Positions 1 to 8,492 of a stretch of DNA of 18,878 bases are shown here, piece after piece. This stretch comes from Butyricicoccus sp. Its GTDB lineage: Bacteria; Bacillota; Clostridia; Oscillospirales; Butyricicoccaceae. The notes below the pieces were generated by a model. It did no database searches. It was not told the DNA's origin and saw only the letters and a program-made list of their open reading frames with translations. The stretch is taken from contig JAHHRO010000037.1 in assembly GCA_020025755.1 (NCBI GenBank), positions 1-18,878 on the forward strand, in the 5' to 3' direction. How positions within the stretch are numbered: position 1 is the stretch's first letter; each line of letters starts with the position of its first letter. The translations under genes and the position numbers were made by a program.

Positions 1-53
1 CAATGACCTTTCGGGTATGAACCGAACGCTCTAGCCAACTAAGCTATACCGCC
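1..53 (-). tRNA. tRNA-Met (CAT), elongator, 3' end cut by window edge
   Basis: Read on the minus strand, the molecule begins with GGCGGTA (acceptor arm), then a D-arm and a 5-bp anticodon stem TTCGG/CCGAA. This stem closes the 7-base loop TTCATAC. The anticodon CAT lies at 17-19. The body resembles the Firmicutes elongator methionine tRNA rather than the initiator. The variable region begins, but the T-arm and 3' acceptor strand lie outside the window, so only about 53 of some 77 bases are present. It has its own consensus promoter just upstream. Confidence 0.9.
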
Positions 54-95
54 ATCTCTCTTGGTTTTTGTCGTTTCTCATCAGCGACGATATTT

Positions 96-124
96 ATTAT
101 ATCGAATGACAAGCTATTTGTCAA
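96..124 (-). promoter_or_regulatory. Consensus sigma-A promoter of the tRNA-Met gene
   Basis: On the minus strand, TTGACA (124-119) and TATAAT (101-96) are separated by exactly 17 bases, a perfect match to the housekeeping consensus. The tRNA 5' end is about 43 bases downstream. The stretch upstream of the -35 box (125-200) is A-rich on this strand and could act as an UP element, as expected for a stable-RNA gene. Confidence 0.85.
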
Positions 125-209
125 CGGTTTTTTTCGATTTTTTCAGATTTTTTTGGGACGGGATTTTTGGCAGCTTTTCGGGGTCAAAATCCGCTTTTTT
201 ACAGCAGAT

Positions 210-246
210 AAAAATCCAGAGGACATAGATCGTCCTCTGGATTTTT
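210..246 (-). terminator. Rho-independent terminator of the housekeeping block
   Basis: A perfect 15-bp inverted repeat (210-224 with 232-246, core TCCAGAGGAC/GTCCTCTGGA) surrounds a 7-base loop. It is flanked by A and T runs on both sides, so it could stop transcription in either direction. It lies 16 bases past the stop codon of the membrane protein gene at 262, which it most likely serves, and it insulates the tRNA-Met gene. Confidence 0.88.
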
Positions 247-261
247 TTGCATTTTTTATGC

Positions 262-1068
262 TTATACCAACTTGACGGTATAATATACTGCTGTCACAAA
301 GAAATATGCACCTGCCGCGATCATACTTGCAAGCGGGATACGTCCAGCCAGCATCAGACCGACTGCTGCTATGATTCCCATGATTACCGGTGTCAGGAAC
401 ATCATAAGATATGCATTACCTGAAAACTCAAATACATACTTATGCTTCTTTCCCAAACGCAGGTGTCCAAAATCACTGCGCACCTTAGCAACGCCAATGA
501 TCTGCGCCAGCATCAAAACGATCACAGCCCCCAGCAGATAGAGCTTATAGTCCGCGCCGCGCACGGTCTGTCCCAGCACAACAGCACTCACTGCAATCCC
601 ACAGTCGAGCGAAATCATGAAAAATTCCGGCTGATAAGAATGATAGATGAGATAAATAAACGCGAATGCTGGCAGTGCAACATACATCATCTTGATGGTG
701 GAGTTCGGATTCCAGTCCACGATCGAGAATACAACAAACAATGCCACACCAAAAACAGCAAGTGTGCTGCCTTTCATAACATGATAGGACAGATCGAACC
801 CACGCTTGCGTTCACGCAGCATCAAAAGCAGACCTGCTGCAACCAGTACAAGACCACCAACCCATAACACCTTGATAGCCGCCAGTGCGATCTCGTACTT
901 TGAAGTATAGTTCAATATATTGTTGAGGAACATCAGCCCAAGTACCCCAAACAGACAGCCCGAAAACACAAGCAATACCTTGTTTGTGATATAATCGCTC
1001 TTTCGGGGATCTTCCTTTGCAGGAACCCCAGTCTGTTTGTTATTCTTTTCAGGCATTTGTGCAGCCAA
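262..1068 (-). CDS. Multi-spanning membrane protein of unknown function
   Basis: No family is recognised. The 268-residue product has a short charged, Lys-rich cytoplasmic N-terminus and then about seven or eight hydrophobic segments, so it should sit in the cytoplasmic membrane. A soluble stretch with a basic GKKHK motif precedes the last two helices. Start choice: a TTG at 1068 stands 9 bases after AGGAG (1082-1078). The longer frame beginning with TTG at 1077 directly abuts that site, and the first ATG (1056) is 21 bases away, so TTG 1068 fits best. It begins about 20 bases after rsmE ends and is probably the last gene of the operon, with the terminator at 210-246 behind it. Confidence 0.7.
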   Translation of the reverse strand: MAAQMPEKNNKQTGVPAKEDPRKSDYITNKVLLVFSGCLFGVLGLMFLNNILNYTSKYEIALAAIKVLWVGGLVLVAAGLLLMLRERKRGFDLSYHVMKGSTLAVFGVALFVVFSIVDWNPNSTIKMMYVALPAFAFIYLIYHSYQPEFFMISLDCGIAVSAVVLGQTVRGADYKLYLLGAVIVLMLAQIIGVAKVRSDFGHLRLGKKHKYVFEFSGNAYLMMFLTPVIMGIIAAVGLMLAGRIPLASMIAAGAYFFVTAVYYTVKLV

Positions 1069-1089
1069 AAAAATCAACTCCTACTATAT

Positions 1090-1821
1090 TTATAAGTCGC
1101 CGCTTTCATATAGGACAGCGGTCAATGCCGCAAGGGGTGCGGTTTCACAGCGCAGGATACGCGGACCGAGCGAAACCGGTGTCAGCCCATTCTCCTGTGC
1201 CATGCGTGCTTCTTCTTCCGCGAAGCCGCCCTCCGGACCGATCATAAGCGCAGCATTTGCAAATGAATGCGCACGCAGCGCGGTACGCACACTCGTCTCG
1301 CGCTCCATCTCATAAAAGAATAACGGCATCTCCGTCTGTGCTGCCTGCTGGACAGCCTCCACAAAAGACACACATTCCCTTACTTCTGGCACACGACCGC
1401 GTCCGCACTGCTGTGCCGCTTCTTTTGCGATCTTGCGCCAGCGATCCAGCTTGCGCATGAGCGATTTACCGTCCGGTCTGGAAACGCAGCGCGACGCTGC
1501 ATAGGGTACAATATAGCTTGCCCCCAATTCCACCGCTTTTTGCACGATAAAATCCATTTTATCCCCTTTGGGCAGTGCCATAAACAGAGTCACTTCCGTT
1601 TTCGGCTCTCCGCACGAAGGGGTGCGCGCATCTATCCTGCAATGCACCTGCTTTCCTTCTGCTTCGGTCAGCGTACATTGATAATCCGTCCCAAGTCCAT
1701 CACAGATCACCAGACCTTCTCCGGCCTTCATGCGCAGGACATGTGTGATATGATGCGCGTCATCGCCTGTCAGCATGATCGAATCCGCCGCAGGTGTACT
1801 TTCTACAAAAAATCTCGGCAA
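1090..1821 (-). CDS. rsmE: 16S rRNA (uracil1498-N3)-methyltransferase RsmE
   Basis: SAM-dependent enzyme of the SPOUT (knotted) superfamily that methylates N3 of U1498 in 16S rRNA of the 30S subunit. Family features visible are an N-terminal PRFFV start (PUA-like domain), a central ALPKGDKMDFIVQKAVELG stretch with a downstream SRCVSR motif, and the C-terminal SAM/knot signatures IGPEGGF and LGPRILRCETA. The chosen start is TTG at 1821, 6 bases after AGGAG. It gives 243 residues beginning MPRFFVES, the usual family length. An in-frame extension to 1854 has no ribosome site and adds an unconserved leader. A plausible private promoter sits upstream at 1858-1886. Confidence 0.93.
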   Translation of the reverse strand: MPRFFVESTPAADSIMLTGDDAHHITHVLRMKAGEGLVICDGLGTDYQCTLTEAEGKQVHCRIDARTPSCGEPKTEVTLFMALPKGDKMDFIVQKAVELGASYIVPYAASRCVSRPDGKSLMRKLDRWRKIAKEAAQQCGRGRVPEVRECVSFVEAVQQAAQTEMPLFFYEMERETSVRTALRAHSFANAALMIGPEGGFAEEEARMAQENGLTPVSLGPRILRCETAPLAALTAVLYESGDL

Positions 1822-1857
1822 GATGTTCTCCTTCCGGTTTCTGGGTATTCTCAAACC

Positions 1858-1886
1858 ATTTTAGCAAACTCCGCGCCGCTTGTCCA
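1858..1886 (-). promoter_or_regulatory. Candidate promoter upstream of rsmE
   Basis: On the minus strand TGGACA (1886-1881) is followed after 17 bases by TAAAAT (1863-1858). The -10 box is preceded by TGC, an extended -10. It lies in the 92-base gap between prmA and rsmE, the widest gap in the otherwise tightly packed block. It could give rsmE and the membrane gene independent expression. Confidence 0.45.
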
Positions 1887-1913
1887 GCGTAATTTTCGAC
1901 TTTCTGACACAGA

Positions 1914-2882
1914 TCAAGCAGGATGCATCGCAGTAAACGCTGCCCAGCCGCCCGAAACCGCACGATCTGTGAGCACAAATCCTGCGGCTTCCAGTGCCGC
2001 ACCCACTTCATCTGCGCGTTCCTCAATGATGCCAGATGTGATGAGCGTTCCGCCCAAAGCCAGCTTTTCATAGAACATGGAAGCCATCCCGATAATGATA
2101 TCCGCTACGATATTGGCACAGATGATCTGATACCCTGTACCGATTTCCTGCGCCAGCGTGGTATCGCGCAGCGCATCTCCATGCAGTGTACGCGCAATGG
2201 TGATCCCGTTGCGCTCTGCATTTTCACACGCGCAGGTCAGGCAGTGTGCATCAATATCAACTGCGACCTCCGGCTTTGCCCCCAGCATGCCGGCTGCAAT
2301 CGCCAAAATGCCCGATCCAGTTCCCATATCCAGCAGTTTTTCCCCACCTTTTACCACTTTTTCCAGCATGGTAATGCAAAGCTGAGTGGTATCATGTGTA
2401 CCTGTGCCAAAGGAAGAAGCAGGGTCGATCTCCAAAATACGGCGGCCCCCTGCATCCTCCACCGTTTCCCAAGAAGGCTTAATCAGGAAGGTATTCCCTA
2501 CTGGGAACGGCTTGAAATACTGCTTCCATCCCCACTCCCAGTCCTCCTGTCGGGTCACGCTCTGTGCGGTCTCCAACCGCCCGAATGCTGCTTCTGTATC
2601 CTGCGTGCGCAGATCATCGAGTGCACGGCGCAGAGATTCGATCTGCGCATGCCCGTCTGCGGAATCTTCCACATAGACCTTGAGTTTGGTCTCCTGATTG
2701 CGCAGATTTTCGCACAGCGTTTCATCCACATAATCCCAGTATATCTCGGTATCCTGCAAAAATTCCTCAAAATCTGCGGCATCTTCCAGAGCATATCCCT
2801 CAATGCCGACCGATTCCAGAACATCTGCTACGGGATCAATGCCTGCGGTTGTCGTAAAGATCGTTACTTCAATGAAGTCCAT
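1914..2882 (-). CDS. prmA: Ribosomal protein L11 methyltransferase PrmA
   Basis: Class I SAM-dependent methyltransferase that trimethylates amino groups of ribosomal protein L11 in the cytoplasm. The 322-residue product has an N-terminal L11-recognition region (about 1-110). It then has the family signature EIDPASSFGTGTHDTT (151-166), the SAM-binding loop LLDMGTGSGILAI (about 183-195), an acidic VDIDAHC strand, and ANIVAD, which corresponds to the catalytic N-[IV]-x-A motif. ATG 2882 is preceded by AAGGAG at 6 bases. Pairing with rsmE directly downstream is the standard order in Firmicutes. It starts 15 bases after the MetH-like gene stops, implying cotranscription. Confidence 0.95.
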   Translation of the reverse strand: MDFIEVTIFTTTAGIDPVADVLESVGIEGYALEDAADFEEFLQDTEIYWDYVDETLCENLRNQETKLKVYVEDSADGHAQIESLRRALDDLRTQDTEAAFGRLETAQSVTRQEDWEWGWKQYFKPFPVGNTFLIKPSWETVEDAGGRRILEIDPASSFGTGTHDTTQLCITMLEKVVKGGEKLLDMGTGSGILAIAAGMLGAKPEVAVDIDAHCLTCACENAERNGITIARTLHGDALRDTTLAQEIGTGYQIICANIVADIIIGMASMFYEKLALGGTLITSGIIEERADEVGAALEAAGFVLTDRAVSGGWAAFTAMHPA

Positions 2883-2897
2883 TTTGTTCTCCTTCTA

Positions 2898-3932
2898 TTA
2901 CATACAGATCAGACCATATTTTTCAGAAAAATATTTCAATATGCGCGGTTCCTGTTCCCATGTTCCATCATAAAGTGCCAGTCCGGCATAAACGCGCAGA
3001 GCCTTTTCCAAAAGTTCGGGCGACTCTGCGCACAGGCATACCGGACGCGTGATCATATAAAGGTTTTCCTCCAGCGCGACCACATCTTCTTCTTCCTCCA
3101 GCAGCAATTTGAACGCCGCCGGTGCTTCATCCTCCAGTTCGATGAGGCGTTCACAGAGCAGGTGGTCGCAGCTGATCTCATCGGAAATGCTTGTCGTCCA
3201 ATCGATGAAATGTGCGTCTCGTCCATCGGGCGCGAGTACTACATCATCCAACTCACGCGGAATGATCGTATGGATCTCCTTGATCCGGCGCATGTGCACC
3301 AGATCCGCAAGCCGCCGCGCTCGCTCGTTTGCCATTGGCACGAATAACTCTACATTGGGCAGATCCAACCCGCGGAGCAGCCACACCGCAGGACAACGCA
3401 CGCCCAAAGAGATGCGTGCATAGGGCGCGATCCCATGCAGGGCTTCCGGCAGATCCTCAGGCTCTGAAGCCGTCAGAACGACCGTGGATACCCCTATGCG
3501 CTGCAATACCGCAATGGCTGCAACACAGTCCGTCCCATCCGCCATACGGCAGTCGGCATCAACCGGCAGCTCTGCCATAAGTGCCGCACCCGAAATATCG
3601 GTCACTGCGAGCACCGCCGCACGCAGAGCATGAAAATTTGATACACCAGATAAATAATAGAAATCTGCGTGCAGCTGCAAAAGAGGCTGAAACCGTCTGC
3701 GGCATTCCCCAATATACGCTTCACACGCCGGAAGGGCTTCATCCTTTGGCAGAGCCGGACAATGGAGCATGAGTCCGACGGGAACTTCCGGACAGGTCTC
3801 ACGCATCCGTGCAAAGATTTGAGGGTCAGCCGCCAGCGCACCAGCAATCAACTCCTGATTGCTAACAAGCAGCGAATGGTCATCCGGGTCAGTCATCATG
3901 AGCTGACCCTCTGATAAGGGAATCGATTCCAT
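2898..3932 (-). CDS. Degenerate, short MetH-like (homocysteine methyltransferase-fold) protein
   Basis: The 344-residue product has no clear assignment, but two stretches resemble the first part of cobalamin-dependent methionine synthase. Residues about 90-215 follow the homocysteine S-methyltransferase TIM barrel. There is a SGVSNFHALRAAVLAV stretch where the family has ETxxDxxEAxAAxxA, followed by a strand-helix pattern ending SLGVRCPAVW. Residues about 297-344 (CAESPELLEKALRVYAGLAL to KYGLICM) resemble the MetH pterin-domain motif DTSNPxVLEAALxxYxGxxxxN through KKYGxxxx, and then the protein stops. The expected zinc ligands (GxNC and GGCCGT) are absent, so catalysis is doubtful. Overlapping ATGs at 3935 and 3932 follow AAGGAGG; the second has the better spacing. 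It lies between the protease and prmA with gaps of about 15 bases. Confidence 0.5.
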   Translation of the reverse strand: MESIPLSEGQLMMTDPDDHSLLVSNQELIAGALAADPQIFARMRETCPEVPVGLMLHCPALPKDEALPACEAYIGECRRRFQPLLQLHADFYYLSGVSNFHALRAAVLAVTDISGAALMAELPVDADCRMADGTDCVAAIAVLQRIGVSTVVLTASEPEDLPEALHGIAPYARISLGVRCPAVWLLRGLDLPNVELFVPMANERARRLADLVHMRRIKEIHTIIPRELDDVVLAPDGRDAHFIDWTTSISDEISCDHLLCERLIELEDEAPAAFKLLLEEEEDVVALEENLYMITRPVCLCAESPELLEKALRVYAGLALYDGTWEQEPRILKYFSEKYGLICM

Positions 3933-3948
3933 CATTTCCTCCTTGTGG

Positions 3949-5421
3949 TTAGGCGGCACGCCATGAGCCATCTGCTTGCGGCATGTAGCGCAGCGGCCGG
4001 GATGCCTCCGCCTGACACGCTTCGAGTGCTGCATAATACACATCATCGATCATAAGGCCGCGTTCTGCGGCGCGCTGCGTCGCCTTATGCAGTGCGGCAA
4101 GGGTATCCTCGCCTGCACCCAGCTGCGGATCCAGCCCTGCATCCATCTGGAAACGCCGCAATGCACCAAACGCGCGTGTATCCAGCACATCGCTCGGCTC
4201 CTCCAAATATCCCAACACATGCAGCCGCTGGCACACAGCGCGCACCTGTTCGCTTTTCTGCCCGTACACGACAGGGGTCTTCACGTCCAGCGGTACTGCC
4301 GTTCTCAGATATCCCTGAATGGTACGCAGGGTATGCTTTTCCACATCAGGCTTTAGTCCGACGCCTTCCCAGCCCCCCGACTTGGGCAGACGCATTTCCA
4401 GACAGGTAAGCACCAGATAGTCTCCATCCAGATTCAAATGGTACTGCCCCTGTCCCTTTCCATAGGTTTGCGTTCCCATCAGGGTTGCGCCGCCGGCTTC
4501 GTGCAGGACACCTGCCATCAGCTCCGCCGCTGATGCAGTATTCGGGCCGACCAGCACGACAAGCTTTCTGAGCGGCAATCCGCCACCCTCTGCGGTATAG
4601 ACACGATCTCCTCCCAAGCTCTTGCGATAATGCATGGTTGCCATCTGAGCCGGCTTTTCCAGCATCAGATCCAGCATTTCAAATGCTGCATCCACCATTC
4701 CGCCGCCATTGTCACGGAGGTCTAAAATAACTGCATTGGTTTTCTTTTCATCCAGCCCATTCCAGATTTCGGCAAAATCCTCTGCATCATGCATGGAAGA
4801 AAATGCCGTAATGGAGATATACTCTACGCCGGGAGCCGCCTGCCTTGCGCTGACGGTCTGCTCCAGAATCTGCTCCCGTTTCAGCCGAAAGGATAAGATC
4901 TTTCCCTCTCGGGACACCGTGATTTCAACCTGTGACCCCGCCTCACCCTGTAATTTTTCACCGATTTGGGTGAGCGATGTTTTCGTGATATCCATACCAT
5001 CCACCGTCAGCAGGCGATCCCCCACCTGCACACCGGCAGACGCTGCCGGTGAATGACGCACGACCTGACGGATCAGCGCACCGTCGGCATCCTGTGTCAC
5101 GGCAACGCCGATCCCTGCATAACCGGACAGGGTGGAAAACCCTGTCTGGTATTCCTTTCCTGTCAGATACATGGAATGGGTATCCATGCCGCCCAAAATA
5201 TCATTGAGCACATTCCCCAATTTTTCGGGATGCTCCTCCAAATATGCCGAACTCTCCGCAATCGTCTCCTGTGTTACGGGGTGCATTTCCGCGACCAAAC
5301 CGCGTGCATTGATGATCGCAACTGCTCGCTGAAACCGTTCGACCGAAGACAGGGCAGCCGCCTGTCCTGTCAGTACCGCCATACACAGCAAAGCAGCCAT
5401 ACATTTTTTCAGGATCTGCAA
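3949..5421 (-). CDS. Secreted S41 carboxyl-terminal processing protease with PDZ and peptidoglycan-binding domains
   Basis: CtpA/Prc-type serine protease, 490 residues, exported and probably cell-wall associated. A signal peptide covers residues 1-23 (Lys-Lys, a hydrophobic core, then GQAAA). A PDZ domain occupies about 100-180. The S41 catalytic domain shows LRDNGGG at 235-241, the nucleophile Ser297 in GPNTASAAEL, and the general-base Lys322 in TYGKGQGQ. A peptidoglycan-binding helical domain covers about 388-447. The start is TTG at 5421, 6 bases after AAAGGAG; an ATG seven codons later would shorten the signal peptide and lacks a good site. Domain order matches the CtpB/CtpA proteases of Firmicutes, which act in regulated proteolysis and wall remodelling. 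The particular substrate is unknown. Confidence 0.92.
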   Translation of the reverse strand: MQILKKCMAALLCMAVLTGQAAALSSVERFQRAVAIINARGLVAEMHPVTQETIAESSAYLEEHPEKLGNVLNDILGGMDTHSMYLTGKEYQTGFSTLSGYAGIGVAVTQDADGALIRQVVRHSPAASAGVQVGDRLLTVDGMDITKTSLTQIGEKLQGEAGSQVEITVSREGKILSFRLKREQILEQTVSARQAAPGVEYISITAFSSMHDAEDFAEIWNGLDEKKTNAVILDLRDNGGGMVDAAFEMLDLMLEKPAQMATMHYRKSLGGDRVYTAEGGGLPLRKLVVLVGPNTASAAELMAGVLHEAGGATLMGTQTYGKGQGQYHLNLDGDYLVLTCLEMRLPKSGGWEGVGLKPDVEKHTLRTIQGYLRTAVPLDVKTPVVYGQKSEQVRAVCQRLHVLGYLEEPSDVLDTRAFGALRRFQMDAGLDPQLGAGEDTLAALHKATQRAAERGLMIDDVYYAALEACQAEASRPLRYMPQADGSWRAA

Positions 5422-5479
5422 GATAAGCTCCTTTCACGGATGAAACAGTGAATCACTTGACAATCAGGCATTGCGCTGA

Positions 5480-7174
5480 TCACATCTTCTCCGGCGCGTC
5501 TACACCAATGATATGCAGTACATTGCGCACGGTCTGTACCGCTGCCTGACACAGACACAGGCGTGCATCACGCAGCGCAGGCTCTGCATCCATAATACGG
5601 CAGGCATTGTAGAAGCGGTGGAACTGTGCTGCCAGCTGTACGCCATATTTGTTGAGCTTGGATGGATCGCGCGCGTCGGCTGCCTCCAGAATCTCCTCCG
5701 GCAGCAGGGCGATCGCCTTGATGAGTGCCTTTTCATCGGCATGGGTCAGCACTGTCAGATCGACTGCATCTGCGCTCGGAATGCCGATCCCATTTTCAGC
5801 CGCATTGCGCAGAACCGAGCAAATACGGGCATGGGCATACTGTACATAGTAAAGCGGATTTTCCGAATCCTGCTTGACTGCTAGGTCAAGGTCAAATTCC
5901 ATCTGGGTCTCAGCCGCACGGGAATTGAAGAAGAAACGTGCCGCATCGACCGGAATCTCATCGAGCAGATCGGACAGGGTCAGGCTCTTGCCGGTACGCT
6001 TGGACATACGAACGACCTCGCCGCCCTGCATCATGCGCACAAGCTGCATGAGGACGATCTCCAGACGGTTAGAGCCATCCAGCCCCAGTGCATCCAGCGC
6101 ACGCTGGAGGCGTGCCACATGACCATGGTGGTCTGCGCCCCAGATGTTGATGACGCGGTCAAAGCCGCGAGTCTGGAACTTATTGCGGTGATATGCGATA
6201 TCGGCTGCAAAATAGGTGTAGAAGCCATTTGCACGGCGGAGTACATCATCCTTATCCGCACCAAATGCGGTGGACTTGAGCCACAGTGCGCCATCCTGCT
6301 CATAGGTCACGCCTGCATCGGTCAGCATCTGTACGGTCTCTGCAACTGCGCCGGAATCATGCAGGGTGGACTCACGGAACCATACATCATAATGGATCTT
6401 GTACCGCTCCAGATCGCGCTGCATCTTTGCAATGTTATGGGGCAATCCATATCCAACGATGGTGTTGAAGCGTTCCTCCTCGCTCATGGACAGGAGGGCA
6501 TCTCCATGCTGTTCTACGAGATCGTGTGCCAGCTCACGGATATCCGCGCCCTGATACCAGGACGGATCGAATTCGATCGCATCCTCGCCCTTGAGTTCCT
6601 GTATATAACGCCCCTCGACCGAGTGTGCAAACTTATCGACCTGATTGCCTGCATCGTTGATGTAGAATTCACGGGTCACATCGTTGCCTGCCCAGTCCAG
6701 TACCTCTGCGAGACAATCACCCAGCACGCCGCCGCGTGCGTTGCCCATGTGCATTGGGCCGGTCGGGTTTGCAGAGACAAACTCGATCATGATCTTTTCC
6801 GGCTTTTCCTTCTTGGTTCTGCCGTATGCTTCGCCGCAGGTGCTGACTGCACGCACTGCATCCTGATACCAGCCGGCATTGAAAGTAAAGTTCAAAAATC
6901 CGGGGCCTGCAATGTCCATCTTTTCAAAGCAGGTCCCTGCAAGGTCTGCCTGCGCTACAATGCTTTCTGCGATCTTGCGTGGTGCCATGCGCAGCGGCTT
7001 TGCGCACTGCATCGCAAAGGTAGATGCCCAGTCTCCATTGGATGCATCTTTCGGGATCTCTACCGCAATAGGCGGCAGGTCTGCCTCTGGCAGAGTACCG
7101 GCTGCAACCGCTTTTTCATAAGCCGCCTTTACAATGGCAACCGCCTGCCGGCGTGCAGTTTCTAACAAATTCAT
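5480..7174 (-). CDS. argS: Arginyl-tRNA synthetase
   Basis: Class I aminoacyl-tRNA synthetase that charges tRNA-Arg, 564 residues, a normal length. The N-terminal tRNA-recognition domain (about 1-110) is followed by EFVSANPTGPMHMGNARGG, which carries the HIGH-equivalent HxGN. The KMSKS equivalent, VRMSKRTGKSLTL, lies near residue 390, and the all-alpha DALR anticodon-binding domain forms the C-terminus. The start chosen is ATG at 7174, about 10 bases after GGAG. A GTG at 7183 directly abuts that site and is less likely. It lies downstream of the DUF1934 gene, the same neighbour order as ywiB-argS in Bacillus. Confidence 0.96.
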   Translation of the reverse strand: MNLLETARRQAVAIVKAAYEKAVAAGTLPEADLPPIAVEIPKDASNGDWASTFAMQCAKPLRMAPRKIAESIVAQADLAGTCFEKMDIAGPGFLNFTFNAGWYQDAVRAVSTCGEAYGRTKKEKPEKIMIEFVSANPTGPMHMGNARGGVLGDCLAEVLDWAGNDVTREFYINDAGNQVDKFAHSVEGRYIQELKGEDAIEFDPSWYQGADIRELAHDLVEQHGDALLSMSEEERFNTIVGYGLPHNIAKMQRDLERYKIHYDVWFRESTLHDSGAVAETVQMLTDAGVTYEQDGALWLKSTAFGADKDDVLRRANGFYTYFAADIAYHRNKFQTRGFDRVINIWGADHHGHVARLQRALDALGLDGSNRLEIVLMQLVRMMQGGEVVRMSKRTGKSLTLSDLLDEIPVDAARFFFNSRAAETQMEFDLDLAVKQDSENPLYYVQYAHARICSVLRNAAENGIGIPSADAVDLTVLTHADEKALIKAIALLPEEILEAADARDPSKLNKYGVQLAAQFHRFYNACRIMDAEPALRDARLCLCQAAVQTVRNVLHIIGVDAPEKM

Positions 7175-7224
7175 ATGATTCACTCTCCGTATATCTTAGA
7201 TTGATTTTCAAGAATGCTTTTGGC

Positions 7225-7668
7225 TCATTCCATGGGTTTTGTGGATATCACCATCTCAAAGCGATGCCGTCCGGCCAAATTCTGATCGACCTCTATGGTA
7301 TAGTCGATCGCCAGCAATCCGCCATCCTCCGTGATCCGGTTGATGATCTTGGAGGTATGCGTCGAAATGGTGAGTGCGGCACCAAAGTTTGTCTGATAGA
7401 GTCCCACATGTCGCTGATTCTCCAAAAACAGCATTTCCGAGGGACAGGTTCCCGTGCGGGTCATGGATACCGAACCATCCCCTATTTTCAGCAGCGTGTG
7501 CGTACCTTCCAGTCCGGTGATCTCACTTTCATCATAGGTGATATAATATTTGCCGCGTTTGCGATAAAGCCGCGCCGCCGTCATCATATTGACTTCCTCC
7601 GGCTCACAGCCTTCAAACCGCTGCACAGAATGAATCGACAACCAGACGTCTTTTTTTATATCTTCCAT
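7225..7668 (-). CDS. DUF1934 (YwiB-like) beta-barrel protein
   Basis: Small cytoplasmic protein of 147 residues with the alternating beta-strand pattern of DUF1934, a calycin-like barrel of unknown function. Typical features are an N-terminal VWLSIHSVQ strand, a central KRGKYYITYDESEITGLEG stretch, and a C-terminal strand with GGLLAIDYTIEV. AGGAG precedes the ATG by 6-7 bases. Its position just before argS is the conserved context for this family and the main support for the call beyond the sequence pattern. Its function is not known. Confidence 0.8.
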   Translation of the reverse strand: MEDIKKDVWLSIHSVQRFEGCEPEEVNMMTAARLYRKRGKYYITYDESEITGLEGTHTLLKIGDGSVSMTRTGTCPSEMLFLENQRHVGLYQTNFGAALTISTHTSKIINRITEDGGLLAIDYTIEVDQNLAGRHRFEMVISTKPME

Positions 7669-7691
7669 GGCTATCTCCTATCAAAAATATT

Positions 7692-8492
7692 TCAAAACGC
7701 GCCAAATTCGACACGCTTTGCAGGGAAATCCAGCGCACTATGCAAAAATCCGGGGGCAAGCACATTGAATCCTGCCGGATCATCGGAAACAAAATAGCGC
7801 GTTCTGCCCTGCCGTGTCTCACAGGGGGTCAGGATATCGCGCACGCATTCAGCAGCTGCCGCACCCGAATCAATGAGGCGTACATGCGCGCCCATCTCTG
7901 CCGCGATCACCTCGCGCAAGAGCGGATAATGCGTACATGCAAGGATCAGGGTATCCACGCCCTGTGCTTTGATGGGTGCAAGATATTCGCGCACCAGCGT
8001 TTCCGCTACGATATCCCCTCTGTGTACCCGTCCGTTTTCTGCCAGCGGTACGAGCAGAGGGCACGCCTGCATAAACACAGACAGGTTGGGGTCAGCTGCC
8101 GTCAGCATCCGTTCATATACGCCAGAGCGCACCGTTGCCTGTGTACCAATGACGCCGATTCGCCCTGTGACGGTTGCCTTTCGTGCTGCATCACAGGCAG
8201 GTGACACGACACCGATCATGGGCACATCGGTCTCTGCCGCCACGGTATCGAGTGCGGTTGCAGAGACCGTATTGCAGGCAACGACGATCGCCTTGATATC
8301 GAATGCCTGCAAAAAATGTACATCCTGACGGGTATACTTTAAAATCGTTTCCGCCGAGCGGGTGCCGTAGGGTACACGTCCAGTATCTCCAAAATAGATG
8401 ATATCCTCATGGGGCAGGATCTCATGCAGGCGGCGTACCGCTGTCAATCCACCCACTCCGGAATCAAATACACCGATCGGTCGGTTATCCAT
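7692..8492 (-). CDS. murI: Glutamate racemase
   Basis: Converts L-glutamate to D-glutamate for the peptidoglycan stem peptide, using a cofactor-independent two-cysteine mechanism. The 266-residue product carries the N-terminal signature GVFDSGVGGLT (Asp10 and Ser11 in the active site) and the first catalytic cysteine, Cys73, in VACNT. The second catalytic cysteine, Cys186, is in LACTHYPLL. Both cysteines are intact. Its ATG lies within the last codons of ddl (8-base overlap) with GGAGGAG upstream, so the two wall-precursor genes are translationally coupled. Confidence 0.96.
   Translation of the reverse strand: MDNRPIGVFDSGVGGLTAVRRLHEILPHEDIIYFGDTGRVPYGTRSAETILKYTRQDVHFLQAFDIKAIVVACNTVSATALDTVAAETDVPMIGVVSPACDAARKATVTGRIGVIGTQATVRSGVYERMLTAADPNLSVFMQACPLLVPLAENGRVHRGDIVAETLVREYLAPIKAQGVDTLILACTHYPLLREVIAAEMGAHVRLIDSGAAAAECVRDILTPCETRQGRTRYFVSDDPAGFNVLAPGFLHSALDFPAKRVEFGAF

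Noticed and set aside
1923..3347. 474-codon open frame on the plus strand
   Set aside because: It lies antisense to prmA and the MetH-like gene, has no ribosome site, and its translation is Cys/Arg/His-rich with no recognisable motif; both opposite genes have clear family signatures or operon context.
6119..7165. 348-codon plus-strand open frame
   Set aside because: Antisense shadow of argS, whose HIGH and KMSKS motifs are unambiguous.
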